In this document: one piece after another, positions 53,410-60,646 of the stretch
Layout: each line of letters starts with the position of its first letter
Position numbering within the stretch: the stretch's first letter is position 1
DNA from: Fimbriimonas sp.
GTDB taxonomy: Bacteria > Armatimonadota > Fimbriimonadia > Fimbriimonadales > Fimbriimonadaceae
Direction of reading: 5' to 3'
DNA: 64,000 nt
Assembly: GCA_029866005.1 (NCBI GenBank)
Contig: JARXAE010000002.1
Location: forward strand, 1-64,000
Program-made: the position numbers and the translations under genes
Notes under the pieces: model-generated
Told to the model about the DNA's origin: nothing
What the model saw: only the letters and a program-made list of their open reading frames with translations
Database searches by the model: none

Positions 53410-53853
53410 TCAGATGATCGTCGATCGAGGTTCTGCATAAGCTGTATACGCTTCGTGCGCCTCGACTGCCGCGCGAAAATCCGACCAGGCTTTCAATAAG
53501 GCATCATCATTCTCACACTCCAGAAGGTCTTCATAAAGTGAAGGGCATTCTGAGAACAACTTAGAAGATAGAACTACTCGGCGGCAACCATCATAGTCGT
53601 CTATCCAAAAATGGAACATAGACGGAAAGCTGCCTACCGGAGTTCCAAAGCATACTGAAGGCATCAGCACGGGATGCAGTATGTCCCGTGCTTGATGAAT
53701 CAAGTAAAAGACTTTTCCATTCAAAACCATCATGCCGTAGACAAGATACCAACGCTGCTCAACGAGGCCAGAATCATACTCGCCTGACTCAGGGATCCTC
53801 CTTACCAAGGTTTCCTCTACCGATACTCGTCTTCGTTGACATAAGACCTTCAC
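53410..53853 (-). CDS. Hypothetical protein, possible immunity partner of the RHS protein
   Basis: Not recognised. 147 residues, soluble, acidic, with aromatic-rich strands (YLVYGMMVLNGKVFYLIHQ, FHFWIDDYDGCRRVVLS) and C-terminal helices (ALLKAWSDFRAAVEAHE). It starts 26 bp after the stop of the RHS gene on the same strand. The place directly downstream of a polymorphic-toxin gene is where immunity genes sit. That, and the lack of any other role, is the only evidence. Confidence 0.6.
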   Translation of the reverse strand: MKVLCQRRRVSVEETLVRRIPESGEYDSGLVEQRWYLVYGMMVLNGKVFYLIHQARDILHPVLMPSVCFGTPVGSFPSMFHFWIDDYDGCRRVVLSSKLFSECPSLYEDLLECENDDALLKAWSDFRAAVEAHEAYTAYAEPRSTII

Positions 53854-53879
53854 TTAATCACTTCCTTTACATCCAGGAG

Positions 53880-56800
53880 CTAAAGTTTCCACGACGAACT
53901 AGAACCTCTAGTGTGAAATTTAAAAGGGTCATTTCCGTAACTAATGGGATCGTTCTTGAATTTAAAGATACTCCCTTCTCCCGTTTTTATATTTCTAAAG
54001 TAATGGATGTTGATTGTCTCTAGAACTCGTTTACCGTGTTCATTGAAACCGACATACTCCTCGATGACCTGGACCTTCTCGTGCGTTCCTGCATACCGAG
54101 GATCGCTCATTCGTCCCATTATGACCTCTCCACCTCCATTTCTCGCGTTTCGCATCGCAAGTTGTTCGGCAAAATTTGCCGCATAAGGCCTAAACCCTCG
54201 AGCAGCTGTTTCAGCTTCATCAGCAAGTTCTGCAATTGACCGCTGAAGGGTATACGCATTACGCTGGAGGGTATCTCGGGCAGACTGAGCGCTTACGCCA
54301 AAAAGACCCAGAACACTTTGTCCCAACCGAGTCCGTATAAGGAAACCGAAAATGGAACTCTGAATTCGGAGGCCTAAGTTCCGGATGCCTATGCTCAGTG
54401 CAAACCCCGTACCGCTGCACCTCAGACCATCAGCATCAACCGCATTGATCGGATTGTTCTCACAATACGCATACCAGTTCCTGCCGTCCTTAATCGGATC
54501 CCGCGTAATGAACCGCCCTGTGCTGGAATCGTAGTAGCGGTGCCCCAGAAGCTGGAGGCCAGTTTCGTCTTCTTGGTATCCAGCAGAGCCTGAGTAGCCG
54601 AAGGGGCCCTTCCAGGTTCCGGTGGAGCCGATGACCATTCCGTAGGCGTCGTACTTACGAGTCGCCGTCACGTTGCCCGAGATATCTGTCTGCTTAGCAA
54701 CATCCTTCAGCCCAGCATTCAGGAACGTACTCACCCCGTTACGCCGCTCCGAAACTCCAGGAGTATAAGTCGCACCAGAATCCGAAATGAGAGGCGCAGT
54801 GACGCCGGTTCCATCGCGGTGATACGTCATCCCGTTCTTACCCACCCGGGTATCGAACCCGTTGTACGTATACGTCTGACCCATGAACGTCTTCAGCCGG
54901 TCTTCATCGTCATAAGTCAGAACCGAAGGAGCGCCCATGCCGACCTTCACCGACGTCGTTCTTCCCGCCAGGTCGTAAGTGTAAGTCTTCACCCCCGCAG
55001 ACAAGAGCTTGTCGCCGTCATCATAGCTGTAGAACTCCGTCGCGCCATTAACAGTCTTACTCAGCCGGTTCCCGTTACCATCAAACGTGTATCCAGCCGA
55101 ATACCCCGGCCGAGTCTCACTCGTGAGCTGAGACGCCGCGTCATAACCATAACTCGTCGTCTCACCGTCAACGGTGTGAGAAAGAACCTCCGACACTGCA
55201 TTGTAGTTATAGCTCTCTGCCGAGATCTGCACGTTGGTCGAGATCTTCATCGTCGACTTCACCGATAGACGGTCGAGCGTATCGTAAGAGAAGAACTCCG
55301 TTGTGAACGGGTTTTGGTTGTTAGGCGCAATCTGCTTCTTCTGGCTCACCCGGCTCAGTGCGTCATAGCCTATCTCCGTTACTTCATCAAACGGATTCTT
55401 GAGCGATTTGAACCGACCGTACTGGTCGTAAGTGTAAGTCGTGGTCCCTGCAGGCTGTGTCATCGTTGCCCGCGAACCGTCAATATTGTAGGTGTAAGAA
55501 GTCACCTTCCCCGCCTGGTTCAAACTTGTCAAACGACCAACCGTGTCATAGAACCAAGAAGTCTGACCCGAAGTGTCGGTCATTGAGATCCGCCGACCTG
55601 CCGCATCGTAGGTGAACGTCGTATCCGTCATGTTCGGGTAGTCGATGACCGAGAGACGACCGAGATTGTCGTACTGATAGGAGATCTTGTTTCGACCCGA
55701 ACCCCGAAAAGCAGAGACATTCCCGTCACCGGCGTACTCATAGAATTCGGTCGTACCGTCCGGCAGGTACATGTACTTCAACTCGCCCCGATCCGTGTAT
55801 TGGTAGGAGCGGGTTTTGAGGCGTCCGTTCCGAACCGTCTTGAGCTGACCGAGCACTGTGTAAGTGTAAAGCTCCTGGTCTCCACGCGGGTTAGTCGAAG
55901 ATGTGAGCTGGTTCAACACATCGTAACTCATGTTGGAGGTGCGGTTTAAAGCATCCTTTACTTGGGTGACGTTGTCATTCAGATCGTAGGTGAATTGAGT
56001 CTGCCCACCTGCCGGGTCGGTCACTTTCCAGACGCGCAGCAGAATGTCGTACTGAATGGTCGTCGTCTTGTTCCCCGGTGCAGTCGCACTCGTTGGGAGC
56101 CCCGCGTTGTTATATACGGCGGTGGAAGTGAGACCTTCCGGGCTCGTTGTGCTGATGAGGTCGCCATCAGCGTTGTAATTCATGGTTGACGTTCGGCCGC
56201 CCGCGTCAGTAACTGAACTCGGCTGACCCCACTGGTCGTAGTTAACACTAAAGACCTGCTGTTGGAGGGCGTTGTAAGCCGTTTTGATGCTGTTCCCTTC
56301 GTAGCTGAACGTCACCGTCTTACCCATCGGGTTGGTCTTGGTTAGGACATTCCCGCGGCTATCGTAGGTGAACGTCGTCGTTTGGTTTAGCGGATTCGTT
56401 GTACTCAGCGCGTTGCCATTGGCATCACGAGTGATGTTCCAAGTTTGGTTTCGCTCGTTGCGGTACTGGGTCACATCATGCTCGGCGTTTCGGGTGATGA
56501 CCGTGGTGAATCCAGCTTCGTCCTTTCCGCCGATGTACTGGCCGTTGCTAAAGTAGTCCCAGCTCGCCTTGCCATCTTCGTTCGTGATCTTTGTCTGACC
56601 ATCCGAAACGTACTGATAACTGACGACCTTCTGGTTTGGATTAACAACAGAAACAACCCTTCCCTGTGAATCGTAGTTGTAGCGATATCTCAAAGTTGAG
56701 CTCGCTGCTACCTGCTTTGAATCTTGGTATCCCGTAAACCGAGCTCCTCCTGGGCCGCTGTACACACCACCACCGGGAAGAACCCCTTGGTTCGTAAAGT

Positions 56801-57980
56801 TGTAGTAGAACAGCCGGAACTTCTTCGCGCCGCCTGCATACTCAACATCCAGCGGATACTCGCCTTGGTTGTTGTTTCCACCTTTGACGTCAACAATTCC
56901 AGTCGGAGTCAAAAATCTGGCTTGAGTATTTGCAGGAAGATTGATACCGCTCGTAATGATGGTTGCCGTGCGGGAGCCACCAGCATCGATGACGACATCG
57001 GCGCCATTGCGCTGAATGGTCACGACTCCACCGGTTCGGTTCCGGATGCTGTAGAGAAAACCTGGGACCGTTCCAAACGGAAGCGACGTACTTGGCGTTG
57101 CGAATCTCCACGTGTCTCCGTTTTGCCAGTTCAGGCTCGCAAATCCCATTGTGGTGGTGGTGAGCGTAGCGCGAACACCCATCGGTCCGGTGTACGTTGT
57201 GAACTGGTTATGTCCTCCCGGCACCCCTGTTCGAACAAACGGTAGCGAGAGCCCGCTGGGAAGAGTCACGACGGCTTTGCCTGCGATCGTCGAGATATCG
57301 AGGCGCACGTCGTAACTATGCGTCCAAACCTTGGTTGTCCATCCTGGCGTGAGCGCCTTTAGTTGGAGTTGCAAGTCGACTGATGCTCCGCCCGGACCAG
57401 TAAAGCTTGTAACTGGAACTTGGAGGTTCATTCGGCCCGTATGAGTGTTCATCTGGCCCGAGATTTCGCCTCGACCCGCTCCTGAACCTCCGCCGCTACC
57501 TCCGGTCCCAGGAGGAGAGATGATGCCACCTCCAGATCCGCCGCCACCCGAAGGAGGTGTGGGATTGATGAGTTCATTACCACCGATGATGGATCCACCG
57601 CCGCCTTCCCATGGCACGGGCGGTCGTTCTGGGCGACCGAGCTGCATTCCGCCGCCGTTACCACCGCCAGTCCAAGTATCTGGAGGCAACGGATTCTGGC
57701 TGAAGTCGATGCCGTTATAAAAGTCAGCCATTGGCTGAGGCCACATGTAGTTTGCTCCCGGATCTGCATTCGTACTACCGACGCCAGGGTGCGCAACAGG
57801 GAGGTCTGTGTAGGTATCAGGAACGATGATGTCGCCTGGATCTGTTGGGACGACGACTATCGGATTGACTGGCTGCTGCTCGTCATCTCCTCCGCCCTGC
57901 TGAGCGTATGCAAGCGGCGCAAGTGTTTGAGCAAACAGCGCACTCACCAAGAACAATGACACAGACTTTCGGAATCTCAT
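53880..57980 (-). CDS. RHS/YD-repeat protein with variable C-terminal domain
   Basis: 1366 residues. Signal peptide SVSLFLVSALFAQTLAPLAYA; a Gly/Pro-rich low-complexity region to about 170; a beta region (GEISGQMNTHTGRMNLQVPV); then more than twenty YD-type repeats (TTFTYDSRGNVLTKTNPMGK, RYRYNYDSQGRVVSV) forming the hollow RHS shell; then the core end GLQLLGHRYYDSSTGRFITR and NAVDADG near residue 1185. The last 181 residues differ in character: a hydrophobic helix, a coiled segment, and VIMGRMSDPRYAGTHEKVQV, INIHYFRNIKTGEGSIFKFK. The last pattern resembles C-terminal domains I remember from other polymorphic toxins. Toxin activity is inferred. The downstream gene may protect the cell. Confidence 0.85.
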   Translation of the reverse strand: MRFRKSVSLFLVSALFAQTLAPLAYAQQGGGDDEQQPVNPIVVVPTDPGDIIVPDTYTDLPVAHPGVGSTNADPGANYMWPQPMADFYNGIDFSQNPLPPDTWTGGGNGGGMQLGRPERPPVPWEGGGGSIIGGNELINPTPPSGGGGSGGGIISPPGTGGSGGGSGAGRGEISGQMNTHTGRMNLQVPVTSFTGPGGASVDLQLQLKALTPGWTTKVWTHSYDVRLDISTIAGKAVVTLPSGLSLPFVRTGVPGGHNQFTTYTGPMGVRATLTTTTMGFASLNWQNGDTWRFATPSTSLPFGTVPGFLYSIRNRTGGVVTIQRNGADVVIDAGGSRTATIITSGINLPANTQARFLTPTGIVDVKGGNNNQGEYPLDVEYAGGAKKFRLFYYNFTNQGVLPGGGVYSGPGGARFTGYQDSKQVAASSTLRYRYNYDSQGRVVSVVNPNQKVVSYQYVSDGQTKITNEDGKASWDYFSNGQYIGGKDEAGFTTVITRNAEHDVTQYRNERNQTWNITRDANGNALSTTNPLNQTTTFTYDSRGNVLTKTNPMGKTVTFSYEGNSIKTAYNALQQQVFSVNYDQWGQPSSVTDAGGRTSTMNYNADGDLISTTSPEGLTSTAVYNNAGLPTSATAPGNKTTTIQYDILLRVWKVTDPAGGQTQFTYDLNDNVTQVKDALNRTSNMSYDVLNQLTSSTNPRGDQELYTYTVLGQLKTVRNGRLKTRSYQYTDRGELKYMYLPDGTTEFYEYAGDGNVSAFRGSGRNKISYQYDNLGRLSVIDYPNMTDTTFTYDAAGRRISMTDTSGQTSWFYDTVGRLTSLNQAGKVTSYTYNIDGSRATMTQPAGTTTYTYDQYGRFKSLKNPFDEVTEIGYDALSRVSQKKQIAPNNQNPFTTEFFSYDTLDRLSVKSTMKISTNVQISAESYNYNAVSEVLSHTVDGETTSYGYDAASQLTSETRPGYSAGYTFDGNGNRLSKTVNGATEFYSYDDGDKLLSAGVKTYTYDLAGRTTSVKVGMGAPSVLTYDDEDRLKTFMGQTYTYNGFDTRVGKNGMTYHRDGTGVTAPLISDSGATYTPGVSERRNGVSTFLNAGLKDVAKQTDISGNVTATRKYDAYGMVIGSTGTWKGPFGYSGSAGYQEDETGLQLLGHRYYDSSTGRFITRDPIKDGRNWYAYCENNPINAVDADGLRCSGTGFALSIGIRNLGLRIQSSIFGFLIRTRLGQSVLGLFGVSAQSARDTLQRNAYTLQRSIAELADEAETAARGFRPYAANFAEQLAMRNARNGGGEVIMGRMSDPRYAGTHEKVQVIEEYVGFNEHGKRVLETINIHYFRNIKTGEGSIFKFKNDPISYGNDPFKFHTRGSSSSWKL

Positions 57981-58743
57981 AGCAGAACCTTGTCAGCCAG
58001 TATAACCAGACCAATTCCTAATTCTCATTTTTATTTATAATTTAACAATAGAATTCACACTTTTGGACAGTAACATCTATTTCATGACTTATTAATACAA
58101 TGAAATATTTTCCGCCTAAGTTTGCCTACCCGTGACGCCCCCGCATTTTATCCGGCTCTGGACGCCAATTGAGAGGTCAGCCAGCCACGAACGTGGGGCA
58201 CGGTAAAGCGGCCCCCCTCCGCCCACCACCCTTCCACGACAACCAAGCTTGTCAGTGAAAAGCCTTCCGACCATGCCCCCCAACTCCCGCCCCCGCTCCC
58301 ACCAGGGCGGATTCCACCCGCCCTGGGGCACGGGTCCCGAAGTGGCGGCGAGGGTCGAACGCCAGAGAGACTCTCGCCGACACTTTGGGTTGGGTGTGGC
58401 TCATCCCATGAATATTCAGGAGGCAGGCGGGTGGAAATCCGCAAATCCCTGGTTGACAAACCCCCGATTTCATCGCCTAGAGATTGATGACGCAAAACGC
58501 AACAACTGCCTCGCGCAGCCGCAGACAAACCCGTGGGCACCAATACGTCACTCAGTTACACCAGTTAGGTTCAATTTTTTGCACCGACTTCACCGAACTT
58601 TGCCCCGAAGCAGAGTCTCGTCGAACCCAAATGCACCGACTTCACCAACCCCCACATCTAACCGCGCCCTTTCGCGCCCAACTTTCGCCCAGCATCCAAA
58701 CCTTTTGAACCTAAGCCGCCCATCTAACTCTACACACGCAAAC
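57981..58743. other. Gene-free region with stacked hairpins
   Basis: About 760 bp upstream of the RHS gene without a convincing gene. The first 130 bp are AT-rich and probably hold the RHS promoter. Then the sequence turns GC-rich and strongly structured: CCACGAACGTGG near 58185, CCAGGGCGG/CCGCCCTGG at 58302-58326, and the 21-position hairpin at 58336-58389. GCACCGACTTCACC occurs twice (58581 and 58633). Open frames here have no start context or recognisable domain. Confidence 0.6.
58336..58389. other. Long hairpin, 21 pairing positions
   Basis: 58336-58356 pairs with 58369-58389 across a 12-nt loop. By my reading 18 positions are Watson-Crick, two are G-T and one (58345 with 58380) is a mismatch. 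It is far more stable than the terminators elsewhere in the window and lies 590 bp from the nearest stop codon it might serve on the plus side. Candidate structured RNA or small mobile element. Confidence 0.6.
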
Positions 58744-58771
58744 GAGCGCGGGACCCAAAAGTCCCGCGCTC
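58744..58771 (-). terminator. Terminator-like hairpin after the small secreted gene
   Basis: GAGCGCGGGAC (58744-58754) pairs perfectly with GTCCCGCGCTC (58761-58771), 6-nt loop, 24 bp past the stop of the minus-strand gene at 58796. Confidence 0.7.
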
Positions 58772-58795
58772 AAGCTACTTCTGAAACTAATCCGA

Positions 58796-59317
58796 TCAGA
58801 TCGGTCGGATTCGTAGCGAGTCCATTCCGACAATCCCCTGAATCCCCGGGATCGTCCCGCCGATCTCAACTCGGCTCCACTTCGGGAAGGTGGTAAACCC
58901 AACCCACTGCATCGTCGGCGTCATCGGAACCGTCGCCGATCCAATCGGATTATTCGCCGCGTCAAAGAATCGGAAGGTGGCCGAGCCCGAGAACAACCCA
59001 AAGAACCCGCTGTTGAAGAACCCGCCAAACCGCCTCATCGGCACCCCGACCTTGATCTGGACGTCAGCGCCTCGGCCAACCAAAAGGTGCGGAATCGACA
59101 CCACACTCGGATCAGTCATAACTGCCATCACCCCCGGTCCAAGGGTCGCCGCAGTACCTAGACCCGTGAAGACCGGAATGTTGGTGTATGCACCAGCGGT
59201 GTTAGCGTCGAAGGTGTGCCGCAGTGGTGCCGGTGTCGCGAAGAACGGGCTCGGGAAGATCACGGCGTGGGCCGAGACAGCGGAGGTGGCGAGGGCGAGA
59301 ACAGCGATCTGCTTCAT
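58796..59317 (-). CDS. Secreted hypothetical protein
   Basis: Not recognised by name. 173 residues from the ATG at 59317: signal peptide QIAVLALATSAVSAHA, then a beta-rich domain with DANTAGAYTNIPVFTG, GLFSGSATFRFFDAANNPIG and PGIQGIVGMDSLRIRPI. The pattern of a short beta-sandwich ending in a D-x-L-x-I strand is like the non-anchored version of proteins that usually carry PEP-CTERM tails, but no PEP motif is present. Open sequence upstream of 59317 has no signal-like start. Ends in a strong hairpin. Confidence 0.65.
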   Translation of the reverse strand: MKQIAVLALATSAVSAHAVIFPSPFFATPAPLRHTFDANTAGAYTNIPVFTGLGTAATLGPGVMAVMTDPSVVSIPHLLVGRGADVQIKVGVPMRRFGGFFNSGFFGLFSGSATFRFFDAANNPIGSATVPMTPTMQWVGFTTFPKWSRVEIGGTIPGIQGIVGMDSLRIRPI

Positions 59318-59467
59318 GATTGGCGGTATGACACGTGCAACTCGGCCGATCGTTCCGCCCTGGGCACAGAGTCCTGATTCAATCGGCCCACGCCGAACCT
59401 GACATCCGACGATTTTCAAGAACTTCTTGCGCTTTCCTCCAAAAAGTGCTTAAAGGAAAATGCTTGG

Positions 59468-59914
59468 TCAATCCGCGATCGAAAACAGCAGCGACATCTC
59501 CGGCGACTCTGGAAAAGTCTCCGGATACAATTCCAGAAACGGCCCCGACCCCGCCGACAACCCGCTCTGCGGCAACCAAGTCTCCTGGAACACCCCAATC
59601 GTCGGCCGAATCGATTCCAGCGCCGAGATCTCGACCCGGGCATACCGACCCGCCGGCAACTCCCAAGCCTCCATCCCCTCCGGCGCTTCCATCGAAGACT
59701 CGAAGCAAGCCATGTAAGCAAACTTCCCCTCCGCCAGCCCAGGGTAATCCCACCGGACAACGCCCAAGCAATCCCCCTCGATCGCCACCTCTTGAATCCG
59801 AGGCACAAACGCATCCCAAGCCGTCGGACAAAGATTCGGCTCCATCCCCGAAATCACCACCATTCCAACCACCCGCCGCGCCGGAACATCTACAATCACA
59901 GGGTCAATCATCAT
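59468..59914 (-). CDS. GyrI-like small-molecule-binding protein
   Basis: 148 residues consisting only of the effector-binding domain seen at the C-terminus of AraC-type activators (GyrI/SOUL-like fold). Typical blocks: VPARRVVGM, FAYMACFESSMEAPEGMEAW, ELPAGRYARVE, VFQETWLPQSGL and GPFLELYPETFPES. No DNA-binding part. The start is ATGATG at 59911-59914. Such stand-alone domains bind hydrophobic or cationic small molecules, sometimes acting as hydrolases. Divergent from the AcpH-like gene by 27 bp. Confidence 0.78.
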   Translation of the reverse strand: MMIDPVIVDVPARRVVGMVVISGMEPNLCPTAWDAFVPRIQEVAIEGDCLGVVRWDYPGLAEGKFAYMACFESSMEAPEGMEAWELPAGRYARVEISALESIRPTIGVFQETWLPQSGLSAGSGPFLELYPETFPESPEMSLLFSIAD

Positions 59915-59941
59915 CCCGCCAGCATATCTCACCGCTGACCA

Positions 59942-60550
59942 ATGAACCTCCTCGCCCACGCAATTCTCTCCCCAAATCGTCCGCTGGTCCGGATCGGCAA
60001 CGTCGCCGCCGACTTCATGAGCCGCCCCGAAGAACAATCCGCCACCGGCGACCTCGCCGAGGGAATCCGGCTCCACAAGCAAATCGACTCGTTCACCGAC
60101 AACCACCCCGTTGTCCAACGGGCCATCCACCGCCTCACCGGCTACCAACGCTTTGCCAACCCCATCGTTGACGTTTTCTTCGATCACTTCCTGGTCAAAC
60201 ACTGGCCCCTAACCGAACCAGTCGAGATCTTCGTCCAAACCCTCCGCTCCGAGCTGCTAGAGAACCTACACCTTCTTCCAACCAACAGCCAGTTAATCCT
60301 TCGGAGAATGATCCAAGACGAATGGCTCCTCAGCTACTCCGACTTCCATGGTCTCCGAACCACGTTCGGCCGAATGGAGAAGCGAATCCTCCACCGCTCC
60401 CGACGAGAGGTCGATATGGCAGGATCGGTAGCCCTGCTCGAAGCCAACTACTCCGACTTCGAGCAGGATTTTGAAGAGTTTTGGCCGCAACTCGTCACCG
60501 AAATCAGTGAGGGAAAATGGCGGACAGGGTGGGATTCGAACCCACGGTAA
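59942..60550 (+). CDS. acpH: AcpH-like acyl-carrier-protein phosphodiesterase; C-terminus overlaps tRNA-Ser
   Basis: Predicted to remove 4'-phosphopantetheine from acyl carrier protein. 202 residues of the DUF479 family: MNLLAHAILSPN, RIGNVAADFM with the conserved aspartate, EGIRLHKQIDSFTDNHP with HxxID, and NPIVDVFFDHFLVKHW. These histidines and aspartates form the HD-like metal site. The last 11 residues (RTGWDSNPR end) are read from the antisense strand of the tRNA-Ser 3' end, so the stop codon lies within the tRNA gene, a 33-bp overlap. E. coli AcpH is about 193 residues, close to the length without the tRNA-derived tail. Confidence 0.85.
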   Translation: MNLLAHAILSPNRPLVRIGNVAADFMSRPEEQSATGDLAEGIRLHKQIDSFTDNHPVVQRAIHRLTGYQRFANPIVDVFFDHFLVKHWPLTEPVEIFVQTLRSELLENLHLLPTNSQLILRRMIQDEWLLSYSDFHGLRTTFGRMEKRILHRSRREVDMAGSVALLEANYSDFEQDFEEFWPQLVTEISEGKWRTGWDSNPR

Positions 60551-60605
60551 GTTGCCCTACTCCGCATTTCGAGTGCGGTGCACTAGACCACTATGCGACC
60601 TGTCC
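60518..60605 (-). tRNA. tRNA-Ser (anticodon CGA)
   Basis: Class II tRNA on the minus strand. Acceptor GGACAGG/CCTGTCC, anticodon stem CCGCA/TGCGG with loop CTCGAAA (anticodon CGA), a long variable arm (GTAGGGCAACTTAC region), T arm GTGGG/CCCAC with loop TTCGAAT, discriminator G and encoded CCA. 88 nt in all. Confidence 0.95.
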
Positions 60606-60646
60606 ACCGGATATTATGACCCAATGCGGCAATCTTGCGCGACGGC

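Noticed and set aside
57445-57720. Proline-rich small ORF on the plus strand
   Set aside because: It is the antisense of the Gly/Pro-rich segment of the RHS gene.
58148-58543. Open frame on the minus strand upstream of the RHS gene
   Set aside because: Trp/Gly/Arg-rich low-complexity translation overlapping the long hairpins; no start signal or domain.
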